Source of the DNA: Catenulispora sp. GP43
GTDB lineage: Bacteria; Actinomycetota; Actinomycetes; Streptomycetales; Catenulisporaceae
Length of the DNA: 64,000 nucleotides
Direction of reading: 5' to 3'
NCBI RefSeq assembly: GCF_041260665.1
Contig: NZ_JBGCCT010000035.1
Location: forward strand, 62,001 to 126,000
This document shows, piece after piece, positions 19,529 through 27,984 of the stretch. The notes under the pieces are model-generated. The model worked only from the letters and a program-made list of their open reading frames with translations. It was not told the DNA's origin and searched no databases. Position numbers and translations under genes: made by a program. The number at the start of each line of letters is the position of its first letter. Within the stretch, counting starts at the first letter, position 1.

Positions 19529-20126
19529 GGTGTCCTCCCGGTGAGTCCAGGTCGAAGCGGGCGATGAAGAACTGCGCGAGCGGGCCGATGGCGGCGGCGA
19601 ACAGCATTGTCCCGACGCCGACGGTCCCGCCGAGCAGCCAGCCGACGGCCAGGACGACGAGTTCGATGCCGGTGCGGGTCCGGCGCAGCGAGGCGCCGGT
19701 GCGGGCGGCGATACCGGTCATCAGGCCGTCGCGGGGCCCGGGGCCCAGGCCGGCGCCGACGTAGAGACCGGTGGCGGCGCCGTTCAGGACGACGCCGCCG
19801 AGCAGGAGCGCCGCGCGCGGGGCGAGGGCGTGGACCGGCGGCAGCAGCCCCAGGGTGGCGTCCGCGGCCAGGCCGACGACCACGACGTTGCTCGCGGTGC
19901 CGAACCCGGGGCGCTGCCGCAGCGGGATCCAGGCCAGCAGCACCAGCGCGCCGACGATGATCACGATGCGCCCCAGCGGCAGGCCGGTGTGCCGGGCCAG
20001 GCCCTGGTGCAGCACGTCCCAGGAGGCCAGGCCCAGGTCCGAGGCCGCCATCAGCGCGGTGCTGGCACCGAACAGCACCAGCCCGGCGAACAGCTGGGCC
20101 AACCGGCGCATGGTTTTCGGTGACAT
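19359..20126 (-). CDS. YczE/YitT-type integral membrane protein with run-through C terminus
   Basis: The frame gives 255 residues. Residues 1-205 look like the YczE/YyaS membrane family: LFAGLVLFGASTALMAASDL, a GLASWDVLHQGLA turn, GPGPRDGLMTGIA and several helices ending with FFIARFDL. The last ~57 residues are Arg/Pro-rich and overlap the flavin reductase coding region, so the natural stop seems to have been lost and the real domain ends near 19510. The ATG at 20126 lies inside a palindromic operator; the second Met, at 20111, is an alternative start. Transport or export roles have been suggested for relatives, but no substrate is established. It is divergent from a MarR regulator that probably controls it. 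Confidence 0.78.
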   Translation of the reverse strand: MSPKTMRRLAQLFAGLVLFGASTALMAASDLGLASWDVLHQGLARHTGLPLGRIVIIVGALVLLAWIPLRQRPGFGTASNVVVVGLAADATLGLLPPVHALAPRAALLLGGVVLNGAATGLYVGAGLGPGPRDGLMTGIAARTGASLRRTRTGIELVVLAVGWLLGGTVGVGTMLFAAAIGPLAQFFIARFDLDSPGGHHAPPARHHQHDPSGTGRDRRRRLGARPGPRARRVRGRARRSGGDRPAVPGRTRSSV

Positions 20127-20166
20127 GTCAACAAGTCTGCGCCGGAGATCTGTGACATGTCAACAA
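20121..20166. promoter_or_regulatory. Twin palindromic operators, probable MarR binding sites
   Basis: TGACATGTCAACAA occurs twice, at 20121-20134 and 20153-20166; each begins with the perfect palindrome TGACATGTCA. The centres are 32 bp apart, three helical turns, placing both sites on one face of the DNA between the divergent membrane-protein and MarR genes. Binding would block both promoters. Confidence 0.75.
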
Positions 20167-20184
20167 CAGCGCTAGACTGGACCC

Positions 20185-20661
20185 GTGACCGCGACCGAGC
20201 CCCGCTGGCTGGACGACGCCGAGATGCGCGCCTGGCTGGCCTACCGCCGCATGCGCCTGCTGCTCAGCGCCGAGATCAACCGCGACCTGGCGAAGGAGGC
20301 GGGCCTGTCGGAAGCCGACTACGACGTCCTGTCGAACCTGACCGCCTCCGACGACCGCCGGCGCCTGAGCGAGCTCGCCGCGCGCATGCAGTGGTCGAAG
20401 AGCCGGCTGTCGCACCACATCACGCGCATGGAACAGCGCGGCCTGGTGCGCCGCGAGGAGGTGGACGGCGACGCCCGCGGCTCGCTCGTGGTGCTCACCC
20501 CGCAGGGCCGCCGCACCATCGAGCAGGCCGCGCCGGGCCACGTGGCCTCGGTGCGCCGGCACCTGCTCGACCGGCTGAGCGCCGAGCAGATCAGGGTGCT
20601 GGGAGAGATCGGCGAGGAGGTGCTGGGCCCGCTGGAGGCGGACGGCGCCGCGGACGAGTGA
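20185..20661 (+). CDS. MarR-family transcriptional regulator
   Basis: 158 residues with the winged-helix core: LSEADYDVLSNLTAS, the recognition region LSELAARMQWSKSRLSHHI, and the wing GLVRREEVDGDARGSLVVLT. MarR proteins bind palindromes as dimers and release on small ligands. The two identical TGACATGTCA palindromes just upstream strongly suggest it represses itself and the divergent YczE-type gene plus flavin reductase. A terminator hairpin starts at its stop codon. Confidence 0.92.
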   Translation: MTATEPRWLDDAEMRAWLAYRRMRLLLSAEINRDLAKEAGLSEADYDVLSNLTASDDRRRLSELAARMQWSKSRLSHHITRMEQRGLVRREEVDGDARGSLVVLTPQGRRTIEQAAPGHVASVRRHLLDRLSAEQIRVLGEIGEEVLGPLEADGAADE

Positions 20662-20690
20662 TGCCCCGGGCCGAAGCGGCCCGGGGCATC
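20660..20690. terminator. Bidirectional terminator between marR-type gene and PBP gene
   Basis: A 13-bp perfect stem (20660-20672 with 20678-20690) with a GAAGC loop lies between convergent stop codons. Confidence 0.85.
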
Positions 20691-20706
20691 AGCAGGTGTC
20701 GCGTGC

Positions 20707-22422
20707 TCAGCTCAGGCCGGCGGCCTTCATCATCGCGGCGATGGCCGGGCCGGCCGCGCTGTTGCCGAACCCGCCGTTCAGGACCAGCGCGCTGACCGCG
20801 ATGTCGTTCTTCGGGTCCATGGCGATCATCCAGGAGTCGGTCGGGTCGGTGGCGTTCGGCTCGGCCGACCCGGTCTTGGCGCCCAGCGTCGGCGAGATGC
20901 CGGCCAGCGAGGTCGCGGTGCCGTCGGTGATGACGCCGCGCATCATCGTCTGCAGGTTCTGGTCCACGTTCGCCGGCAGCGGCTGAGCCTTGGCCGGGGC
21001 CTGGAAGCCGGGGATCAGGATCGGCTGGTGGAACTGGCCGGTGGCCACCGTCGCGGCGATCGAGGCCATGGTCAGCGGGCACATCGTGATCATGCCCTGG
21101 CCGAAGGCCGAGGCGGCGAGCAGGCTGTGGGTGTCGGCGGGCGGCACCTGCAGGTTGCCGCCGGTGCAGTAGGTGGCCGAGCCGACGCCCATGTCCCAGG
21201 GCTGGTTCAGCCCGTAGTAGTCGTGGACGGTCTTGGACAGGCTGTCCATCGGCAGGTTGTGCCCGATCGTCGCGTTCACGAATGAGGTGTTGCAGGACTT
21301 CTCGTAGGCGGTGAGCAGGGTCGCCCCGGTGAAGCCGTCCTTCAGGCCCTCGTCGTTGTGGTAGGTCTCGGTGCCCACCTTGGCCGTCGCCGTGCAGTCG
21401 GCCGTGTCGGACAGCTGCATGCCGCCGAGCATCAGCGCGGTGGCGGTGACCGTCTTGAACGTCGAGCCCGGCGCCCGGGTGGCCGTGTAGGCCATCTTCA
21501 CGTTGTTCTTGTTGTTCGTGGCGATGGCCAGGATCTCGCCGGTGGACGGCTTGATCACCACCATGCCGGAGTTCGGGTACGCCGCGAGCGCGTTCTCCGC
21601 CGCGGTCTGGATCTTCGAGTCGATCGTCGAGGCCAGCTGCAGCCCGCTGGTCGCGTTCGGCGCGCCGAGCTGGATCGTGTTCGATCCGGGGATCTGGTTG
21701 CCGGTGTTGTTGTCGACGAACTGGATCTGCAGCGAGGCCTGCGTCCCGTTCTGCGGCTTGGCGATCGCCAGCTTGGTGATGATGCCGGCGATGCTCGGGT
21801 GGGCCGTCCCGGACAGCGGCGCGCCGCCGCGGTCGGCGACCGGCACCGAGGGCGGCACCGCCTTCAGGTTCGAGGCCGCGCTCAGCTGCGGGTTGATCAT
21901 CGAGGAGGCGAAGTGCACCAGCGCCGGGCCGTTCCCGGTCGGCGGCAGCACCGACATCGTGGAGTTGTAGGACCACGTCAGGCCGTCGTCGAAGGTGTCG
22001 GTGACGCTGAAGCCGTAGTGGACCGCGTTGGCCAGCGGGTTCGGGGTGGCCGGGCTGCTCGGGGCGCCCGGGGTCGCCGAGCCGGAGGCCGAGGTGGAAC
22101 CGGCGCTGCTCGGCGCGTTCTGCTGCGAACCCAGCTTGAGCACGATGGACTTGGGAGCCAGGGACTCCATCACGGACTTCAGCCGGGGCCCGGCCTTGTC
22201 CGGCAGGTCCGTCATGGACCCGGCCTTCGTGTAGTCGCCGGACTGCCACGCCGCCAGGAACGCGGCCGCGACCGTGTCGGTCGGGCTGGCGCCTTCGGAG
22301 GTGGCCGCCGAGGTACCGTTCGCCGCCGGCTTGGCCTTGGAGCCGCCGGAGCACCCCGCGGTGACCACGGCGAGCGAGGTGGCAACCGCGGCTATCGCCA
22401 GGAGCGTGCGTCGTGAACCCAT
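20707..22422 (-). CDS. Penicillin-binding protein transpeptidase, lipoprotein type
   Basis: 571 residues. A lipobox (VTAGC, Cys24) marks export and lipid anchoring. Residues 45-130 resemble the NTF2-like MecA N-terminal domain (VAAAFLAAWQSGDY), then a Ser/Pro linker, a dimerisation region and the transpeptidase domain. The catalytic motifs are present: SxxK as STFK (Ser320), SxN as SCN (Ser376) and KTG at 516-518. It would cross-link peptidoglycan outside the membrane and be a beta-lactam target. Unlike most class B PBPs it is anchored by lipid rather than a membrane helix. Start chosen at ATG 22422, just after GGGAGGGACCCCG. Confidence 0.92.
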   Translation of the reverse strand: MGSRRTLLAIAAVATSLAVVTAGCSGGSKAKPAANGTSAATSEGASPTDTVAAAFLAAWQSGDYTKAGSMTDLPDKAGPRLKSVMESLAPKSIVLKLGSQQNAPSSAGSTSASGSATPGAPSSPATPNPLANAVHYGFSVTDTFDDGLTWSYNSTMSVLPPTGNGPALVHFASSMINPQLSAASNLKAVPPSVPVADRGGAPLSGTAHPSIAGIITKLAIAKPQNGTQASLQIQFVDNNTGNQIPGSNTIQLGAPNATSGLQLASTIDSKIQTAAENALAAYPNSGMVVIKPSTGEILAIATNNKNNVKMAYTATRAPGSTFKTVTATALMLGGMQLSDTADCTATAKVGTETYHNDEGLKDGFTGATLLTAYEKSCNTSFVNATIGHNLPMDSLSKTVHDYYGLNQPWDMGVGSATYCTGGNLQVPPADTHSLLAASAFGQGMITMCPLTMASIAATVATGQFHQPILIPGFQAPAKAQPLPANVDQNLQTMMRGVITDGTATSLAGISPTLGAKTGSAEPNATDPTDSWMIAMDPKNDIAVSALVLNGGFGNSAAGPAIAAMMKAAGLS

Positions 22423-22506
22423 CGGGGTCCCTCCCCATAACTGTCGGATCGGGTTTTCAACCTACGACCCTAACCGACGCATGAGAGGCCCAAATGGTTG
22501 GCACTC

Positions 22507-23583
22507 TCAGCGCGTGGTTTGCGCCACGGTGGCGGACCCGATGACGCGGGTACCGTCGTAGAGGACTGCCGCTTGCCCCGGCGCGAGGCCTCTAACCGGC
22601 TCGTGGAGGATTACTTCGATGGCGTCCGGACCGGTGCGCTCAGCGGTGGCCGACACTCCCTCACCGTGTGCGCGCAGCTGCGCGTGGCACTCGATCCGGC
22701 CGGTGAACTCCGGACCGCACCAGCGCAGCTTGATCCCGGACAGCCCGGTGACGTCCAGCTCCTCGGCGGTGCCGACGGTCACGGTGTTGGTCACCGGCGA
22801 GATGTCCAGCACGTAGCGCGGCCGGCCGTCGCCGGCCGGATCGCCGATGCGCAAGCCCCGGCGCTGGCCGATGGTGAAGCCCCAGGCGCCGTCGTGCTCG
22901 CCGATCCGGCGCCCGGCGCTGTCGACGATCGGACCGGAGCTGGTGCCCAGGGTCTTGGCGAGGTAGGCCTTGGTGTCGCCGTCGGGGATGAAGCAGACGT
23001 CGTGGCTGTCGGGCTTCTTGGCCACGTACAGGCCGCGCTCGGCCGCCTCGGCCCGGACCGCGGGCTTGGTGTCGTCGCCGAGCGGGAACAGGGAGTGCGC
23101 CAGCTGGTCGGCGTCCAGGACGCCCAGGACGTAGGACTGGTCCTTGGCCGGGTCCGCGGCGCGGTGCAGCTCGGGGCCGTCCGGGCCGTCGAGCAGGCGC
23201 GCGTAGTGCCCGGTGGCCACCGCGTCGAAGCCCAGGGCCCGCGCCTTGTCCAGCACCGCGGCGAACTTGATCTTCTCGTTGCAGCGCAGGCACGGGTTCG
23301 GGGTGCGGCCGGCCTGGTACTCGGCGACGAAGTCGTCGATCACGTCCTCGTGGAAGCGGTCGGACATGTCCCAGATGTAGAAGGGGATGCCGAGCATGTC
23401 GGCGGCCCGCCGGGCGTCGTGCGAGTCCTCGATCGTGCAGCATCCGCGCGCGCCGTCGCGCAGGGCTTGGCGGTTGCGGGACAACGCCAGATGGACGCCG
23501 GTCACCTCGTGACCCGCGTCCCGGACCCGGGCGGCGGCCACCGCCGAGTCGACACCACCGGACATCGCCGCCAAGACACGCAT
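22507..23583 (-). CDS. mnmA: tRNA-specific 2-thiouridylase
   Basis: 358 residues. The PP-loop SGGVDS lies at residues 8-13; the catalytic Cys pair is in [13 protein letters not shown] (about residue 98) and [11 protein letters not shown] (about 194). The C-terminal beta-barrel region matches the family. It thiolates U34 of Lys, Glu and Gln tRNAs using ATP and sulfur from a cysteine desulfurase; such a gene lies 2 kb upstream on the same strand. Two other genes separate them here, so a single transcript is unlikely. Assignment secure. Confidence 0.96.
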   Translation of the reverse strand: MRVLAAMSGGVDSAVAAARVRDAGHEVTGVHLALSRNRQALRDGARGCCTIEDSHDARRAADMLGIPFYIWDMSDRFHEDVIDDFVAEYQAGRTPNPCLRCNEKIKFAAVLDKARALGFDAVATGHYARLLDGPDGPELHRAADPAKDQSYVLGVLDADQLAHSLFPLGDDTKPAVRAEAAERGLYVAKKPDSHDVCFIPDGDTKAYLAKTLGTSSGPIVDSAGRRIGEHDGAWGFTIGQRRGLRIGDPAGDGRPRYVLDISPVTNTVTVGTAEELDVTGLSGIKLRWCGPEFTGRIECHAQLRAHGEGVSATAERTGPDAIEVILHEPVRGLAPGQAAVLYDGTRVIGSATVAQTTR

Positions 23584-23661
23584 GCCTCAAGGGTACGTGC
23601 AATGGTTGACTGTGAGGCGGGTCATATCGGGCGGGACGGGCTACCACGAGCGGAGGACGCC

Positions 23662-24924
23662 ATGAGCGGCGCCGAGGGCACGGACAGCATGGTCATCGTC
23701 GGCGCGAGCCTGGCGGGCGCGAAAACCGCTCAGGCGCTGCGCGAGGACGGCTGGGACGGGCCGATCGAGCTGGTCGGGGCCGAACACGACCTGCCGTACG
23801 AGCGCCCTCCCCTGTCGAAGGGTTTCCTGCAGGGCAAGGAGGAGCGGGACAAGGTCTTCGTCCACGAGTCCGGCGCCTGGTACGTGGAGAACCAGGTGGG
23901 CCTGCGCCTGGGCCGCACCGCGGTGGCGATCGACCGCGAGCGGCACCTGGTGCGCCTGGACGACGGCGCCGAACTCCCCTACGGCAAGCTGCTGCTGGCC
24001 ACCGGTTCCTCCCCGCGCCGGCTGAGCATCCCCGGCGGCGACGCGTCGAACCTGTGCTACTTCCGCACGTTGGAAGACAGCCAGCGCACGAAGGAGCAGC
24101 TGATCCCGGGCTCGCGCCTGACGATCGTCGGCGCCGGCTGGATCGGCCTGGAGGTCGCCGCCGCGGCCCGCGAGAAGGACGTCGAGGTGACGGTGCTGGA
24201 GGCGCTGGAGCAGCCGCTGCTGCGGGTGCTCGGCCCCGAGGTCGGCGCGCGCTTCGCCGACCTGCACCGCGCGCACGACGTGGACCTGCGCCTGGGCGTC
24301 GGCGTGGACTCCTTCACCCTGCAGGATGTGGACGGCGTCGAGCAGGCGACCCGCGTCCGGCTCGCCGACGGCACCGAACTCGAGGCGGACCACATCCTGG
24401 TGGCGGTCGGCGCCGCCCCGAACTCCGCTCTGGCCGAGGCGGCCGGCCTGGAGGTCTCGAACGGCGTCGTGGTGGACGCCACCTTGCGCACCTCGGACCC
24501 GGACATCTTCGCCGCCGGCGACGTGGCCAGCGCCTGGCACCCCTTCTACGAGGAGGCGATCCGGGTCGAGCACTGGGCCAACGCGCTGAACCAGCCGAAG
24601 GTGGCCGCGGCCTCGATGATGGGGGTCACGGACCTGGACTACGACCGCCTGCCGTACTTCTTCACCGACCAGTACGACCTCGGGATGGAGTACGTCGGCC
24701 ACATCCCGTCCTCGGGCTACGACCAGGTGGTGTTCCGCGGCGACCCGGACTCCGGGGCGTACATGGCGTTCTGGCTGGCCGGCGGCAGGGTGCTGGCCGG
24801 GATGAACGTGAACGTCTGGGACGTGGCCGACGAGGTGCGCAGCCTGATCCTGGGGCGGGCCGCGGTGGACGTGGGGCGGCTGCAGAACGCGGCGGTGCCG
24901 CTGGCCGAGGTGGCGGCGGCCTGA
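23662..24924 (+). CDS. Ferredoxin-reductase-type FAD/NAD oxidoreductase
   Basis: 420 residues from ATG 23662, preceded by GGAGG. It has an FAD-binding N terminus MVIVGASLAGAKTAQALRE, the PYERPPLSKGFL segment typical of oxygenase-coupled reductases, an NAD site TIVGAGWIGLEVAAAA with an acidic strand end VTVLE, a second FAD motif DIFAAGDVAS, and a C-terminal reductase domain (about 325-410). Relatives pass electrons from NAD(P)H to ferredoxin for P450s or dioxygenases. No ferredoxin or oxygenase gene is adjacent, so its partner is elsewhere. It interrupts the - strand run between cysteine desulfurase and mnmA. Confidence 0.9.
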   Translation: MSGAEGTDSMVIVGASLAGAKTAQALREDGWDGPIELVGAEHDLPYERPPLSKGFLQGKEERDKVFVHESGAWYVENQVGLRLGRTAVAIDRERHLVRLDDGAELPYGKLLLATGSSPRRLSIPGGDASNLCYFRTLEDSQRTKEQLIPGSRLTIVGAGWIGLEVAAAAREKDVEVTVLEALEQPLLRVLGPEVGARFADLHRAHDVDLRLGVGVDSFTLQDVDGVEQATRVRLADGTELEADHILVAVGAAPNSALAEAAGLEVSNGVVVDATLRTSDPDIFAAGDVASAWHPFYEEAIRVEHWANALNQPKVAAASMMGVTDLDYDRLPYFFTDQYDLGMEYVGHIPSSGYDQVVFRGDPDSGAYMAFWLAGGRVLAGMNVNVWDVADEVRSLILGRAAVDVGRLQNAAVPLAEVAAA

Positions 24925-24939
24925 ACCGGCTCCGCGGCG

Positions 24940-25509
24940 TCAGTACTCGAGGTCGCCCTCGTTGATGCAGACGTTCAGGTACGTGATGTTGGTGGTGCTG
25001 AGGTTGAAGAGGATCCCGTGCGGATTCATCTTCCACTGCTCCCCGCGCACCCCGAGCTTGGACCAGATCCCCTCGGCCCACCAACCGTTCTCACTGTCGG
25101 CGGAGCGCACCTGGTCGGCGATGCCGTAGTTCCGCAGGTCCAGCAGATTGTTGGTGTTCTCCCACGGGCACCACAGCGAACCGGTGCTCAGCCGCACGCC
25201 GGAGGCGACGACGTCGGACGTGGTGTACAGGCAGATCTCGTTGGTGCTGCACCCGGCGTAGTCCTGGGCCACGGCGGTGCCCGGCGTTGTCGGCGGCTTG
25301 TAGGTGAGCGTGATGTCTTCTTTGGCATAGCGGATCGAGTCCCCGTCCACCACGCCCCCGGGTTTGCGGGAGAGCTGCGCGTTGATCGAGGCCTGCACCC
25401 AGTCCTGCCCCGAATTGTCGACGGACGCCGAGGCCGGGCAGGCGGCCAGCGCGGTGGCGGACAGGAGCGCGCCCGCGATGAGCGCGAGCGCAGGACGCTT
25501 GTGAAGCAT
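24940..25509 (-). CDS. Secreted protein resembling peptidase inhibitor family I36
   Basis: 189 residues from ATG 25509, the start that puts a signal peptide (KRPALALIAGALLSATALAA) at the N terminus; a start at 25578 would bury it behind 23 charged residues. The mature part contains CSTNEICLYTTSD and SLWCPWENTNNLLDLRNYG followed by IADQVRSADSENGWW. This pattern is like the Streptomyces I36 inhibitors and beta/gamma-crystallin-like secreted proteins. Several Cys residues suggest disulfides. Inhibitor activity is inference; a simple extracellular binding protein is equally possible. Confidence 0.7.
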   Translation of the reverse strand: MLHKRPALALIAGALLSATALAACPASASVDNSGQDWVQASINAQLSRKPGGVVDGDSIRYAKEDITLTYKPPTTPGTAVAQDYAGCSTNEICLYTTSDVVASGVRLSTGSLWCPWENTNNLLDLRNYGIADQVRSADSENGWWAEGIWSKLGVRGEQWKMNPHGILFNLSTTNITYLNVCINEGDLEY

Positions 25510-25613
25510 GATGCCCCATTCGTCGTCGACACGGCCGGACGGTGAATCAGAGTCCTGTTTTAATGGGTCAGCTGTCAATGGACTGTCCTAAAACGGACAT
25601 GGGGCTACAGCCC

Positions 25614-26786
25614 TTAACTCAGCCCCGCCGCCCGCGCCCGGCCCACGACCGGACCGATCGCCTCCGCCAACGCGTCCACATCAGCCTTCGTCGACGTGTG
25701 CCCCAGCGAGAACCTCAGCGACCCGCGCGCCGGCTCCCCCTCGACGCCCATCGCCAGCAGCACGTGGCTCGGCTGCGCGACGCCGGCGGAGCAGGCCGAG
25801 CCGGTCGAGCACTCGACGCCGCGGGCGTCCAGCAGCATCAGCAGCGAGTCCCCCTCGCAGCCGGGGAAGGTCATGTTCGCGATGCCCGGCAGTCCGGTGC
25901 CCGGGCCGCGGTCGCCGTTCACGATCACGTCCGGGACCTCGGCGCGGACCCGCGCGATCAGCTCGTCGCGCAGCGCGGTCAGCGTCTCGGCCCGGGCCTC
26001 GCGATCCTTCACCGCCTCGACCACGGCGGCCGCGAAGCCGGCGATGGCCGGGGTGTCCAGGGTGCCGGAACGGACGTCGCGTTCCTGGCCGCCGCCGTGC
26101 AGCACCGGGACCGCCTGGGTCTTGCGGCCCAGCAGCAGCGCCCCGACGCCGATCGGTCCGCCGATCTTGTGCGCGGTGAAGGTCATCGCGGACAGTCCGC
26201 TGGTGCTCCAGTCCACGTCCAGGGCGCCGACCGCCTGCACCGCGTCGGAGTGCACCGGGATGCCGAACGCGTGGGCGACGCCGGCCAGCTCGCGGATCGG
26301 CTGGACCGTGCCCACCTCGTTGTTCGCCCACATCACGGTGGCCAGGGCCACCGAGTCCGGGTCGCGCTCGATCGCCGCGCGCAGGGTCTCGGGGTGCACC
26401 CGGCCCAGGGAGTCGGCCGGCAGCCAGTCGATCTCGGCGCCCTCGTGCTCCTGGAGCCAGCTCAGCGGGTCCAGGACCGCGTGGTGCTCGATCTTGGGCG
26501 CCAGGACGCGCCGGCGGCGGGGGTCGGCGTCGCGCCGGGCCCAGTACAGGCCCTTGACCGCGAGGTTGTCGCTCTCGGTGCCGCCGGAGGTGAACACCAC
26601 CTCCGAGGGCCGGGCGCCGAGCGCCTCGGCGATCTGTTCGCGGGATTCCTCCACCACTCGTCGGGCCGCGCGGCCGGCGGCGTGCAGGGAGTTGGCGTTC
26701 CCGGTGACGCCCAGCTGTGCCGTCATCGCGTCGACGGCGGCCGGGAGCATGGGGGTCGTCGCGGCGTGATCCAGATATACGGCCAT
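25614..26786 (-). CDS. Cysteine desulfurase (NifS/IscS family)
   Basis: 390 residues from ATG 26786. The class V aminotransferase fold starts with [10 protein letters not shown]; the PLP Lys is in [12 protein letters not shown] (about residue 210), the HHAVL segment is around residue 100, and the catalytic Cys loop [12 protein letters not shown] is near residue 330. It draws sulfur from cysteine, forming a persulfide for tRNA thiolation and Fe-S clusters. In many actinobacteria the enzyme at this place serves MnmA, which lies downstream on the same strand. No Fe-S scaffold genes are adjacent. Secure family assignment; physiological partner inferred. Confidence 0.93.
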   Translation of the reverse strand: MAVYLDHAATTPMLPAAVDAMTAQLGVTGNANSLHAAGRAARRVVEESREQIAEALGARPSEVVFTSGGTESDNLAVKGLYWARRDADPRRRRVLAPKIEHHAVLDPLSWLQEHEGAEIDWLPADSLGRVHPETLRAAIERDPDSVALATVMWANNEVGTVQPIRELAGVAHAFGIPVHSDAVQAVGALDVDWSTSGLSAMTFTAHKIGGPIGVGALLLGRKTQAVPVLHGGGQERDVRSGTLDTPAIAGFAAAVVEAVKDREARAETLTALRDELIARVRAEVPDVIVNGDRGPGTGLPGIANMTFPGCEGDSLLMLLDARGVECSTGSACSAGVAQPSHVLLAMGVEGEPARGSLRFSLGHTSTKADVDALAEAIGPVVGRARAAGLS

Positions 26787-26925
26787 GATTAGCTGCGATT
26801 CTAAGGGCTGGCGGGACTGTGGCGGTGATCGGCCCGGCCCCGCCCGGCCGGCGGGGATCACCCGGAGGCCGAAGGGCGCGCGGAGTTGGGGGGCCTGTTA
26901 CCACCGCCCCTATGCGCCAAGGCGG

Positions 26926-27963
26926 TCAGCCCAGCGTGTATTCCCCGCGCAGCGCGGTCAGGACGATCCGCGCCGGGAAGACCGAGCCGGCGAAGCTGAA
27001 GTGGATGCCGTCGTGCTGCCGCGCGAGGACCCGGTGACCGGCGGGATCGGTGAGGTAGTCGGTGTACTGGCCGTGGTCGGAGGTCGGATCGGCGACGTCC
27101 ACATAGCGGAGCCCGGGGACCTCCGGCACCGCCGCGCGGACCGCGTCGTTGATCCGCGCGAAGATGTGGATCCACGGCGCCGAGCGCGGCACCGGCGGAC
27201 CGACCCAGTAGACGCGGCGCTGCGGGTCGCCGGCGATGAAGTCGCGGCTGACGGCCTCCACCCGGCGCGCGTACTCCTGGTTCCAGGCGTTCGACCCGAC
27301 GTCGTGGCCCTCCAGCGGCCAGCCGTCGTTCGCGCCGAGGACCATGACCACCACGTCCGGATCGAAGTCGGCGGCGTCCTGCGCCGCCTCGTCCGACCAG
27401 TCGAAGACCGACGGCTGGGTCAGGCCGGTGCCGTTGCGCGCCTGCACCCGGACCTTGGCCGGGAGGTGCTCGGAGGCGACCAGGCGGGAGAGCTGCTGGC
27501 CGTCGAAGTCCGAGAGCGAGTCGCCGGTGACCAGGATGCGGAGCGGATCGGCGGCGGTGGCGCGGCGCACCTCGGCGCCGACCGGGGCCAGCCGCGGCTC
27601 GGGATCGGCCGCCACCGGGGAGCCCGGCGCGCCGTCCGGCGCCGGCGGCCGCTGGACCGGCGGCTGGAGCCGGTCCGCGTCCTGCTCCAGGTGGGTCTGC
27701 TGGTCGCCGGTGACGCTGTCGGGATGGCCGAGCATGGCGTCCAGCGAGCTGCGCGGGCGGTTCAGGTCCAGCAGGCCCGCGAAGCCGTCCAGCGGGCGCG
27801 CGACCCCCAGCAGGAGGTCGCGCGTCGGGCCGGACGGCATGCCGAGCCCGGCCCGGACCACGCCGGCGGTGTTCAGCAGCAGCGCGGTGGCCAGGGCGAT
27901 CCGGATCACCCGGCCGGCCTGGCGCGCGGTGGTGACGGGTTCGGAGCTGTTCTCCTCGGACAC
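26926..27963 (-). CDS. SGNH/GDSL hydrolase (DUF459-like), partner of MBOAT acyltransferase
   Basis: 345 residues. One N-terminal membrane helix (about 18-38), a Pro-rich spacer to about residue 130, then an SGNH domain: ILVTGDSLSDFDG (block I Ser), VMVLGANDGW (block III Asn) and DGIHFSFAG with the C-terminal Asp/His pair. The gene follows the MBOAT gene with a 21-nt gap. SGNH plus MBOAT pairs O-acetylate extracellular polysaccharides, as in alginate or peptidoglycan acetylation: MBOAT moves the acyl group across the membrane and the SGNH protein places or removes it. The polymer here is unknown. Confidence 0.85.
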   Translation of the reverse strand: MSEENSSEPVTTARQAGRVIRIALATALLLNTAGVVRAGLGMPSGPTRDLLLGVARPLDGFAGLLDLNRPRSSLDAMLGHPDSVTGDQQTHLEQDADRLQPPVQRPPAPDGAPGSPVAADPEPRLAPVGAEVRRATAADPLRILVTGDSLSDFDGQQLSRLVASEHLPAKVRVQARNGTGLTQPSVFDWSDEAAQDAADFDPDVVVMVLGANDGWPLEGHDVGSNAWNQEYARRVEAVSRDFIAGDPQRRVYWVGPPVPRSAPWIHIFARINDAVRAAVPEVPGLRYVDVADPTSDHGQYTDYLTDPAGHRVLARQHDGIHFSFAGSVFPARIVLTALRGEYTLG

Positions 27964-27984
27964 TGCTCTCCTTTCGCGCCGCGC

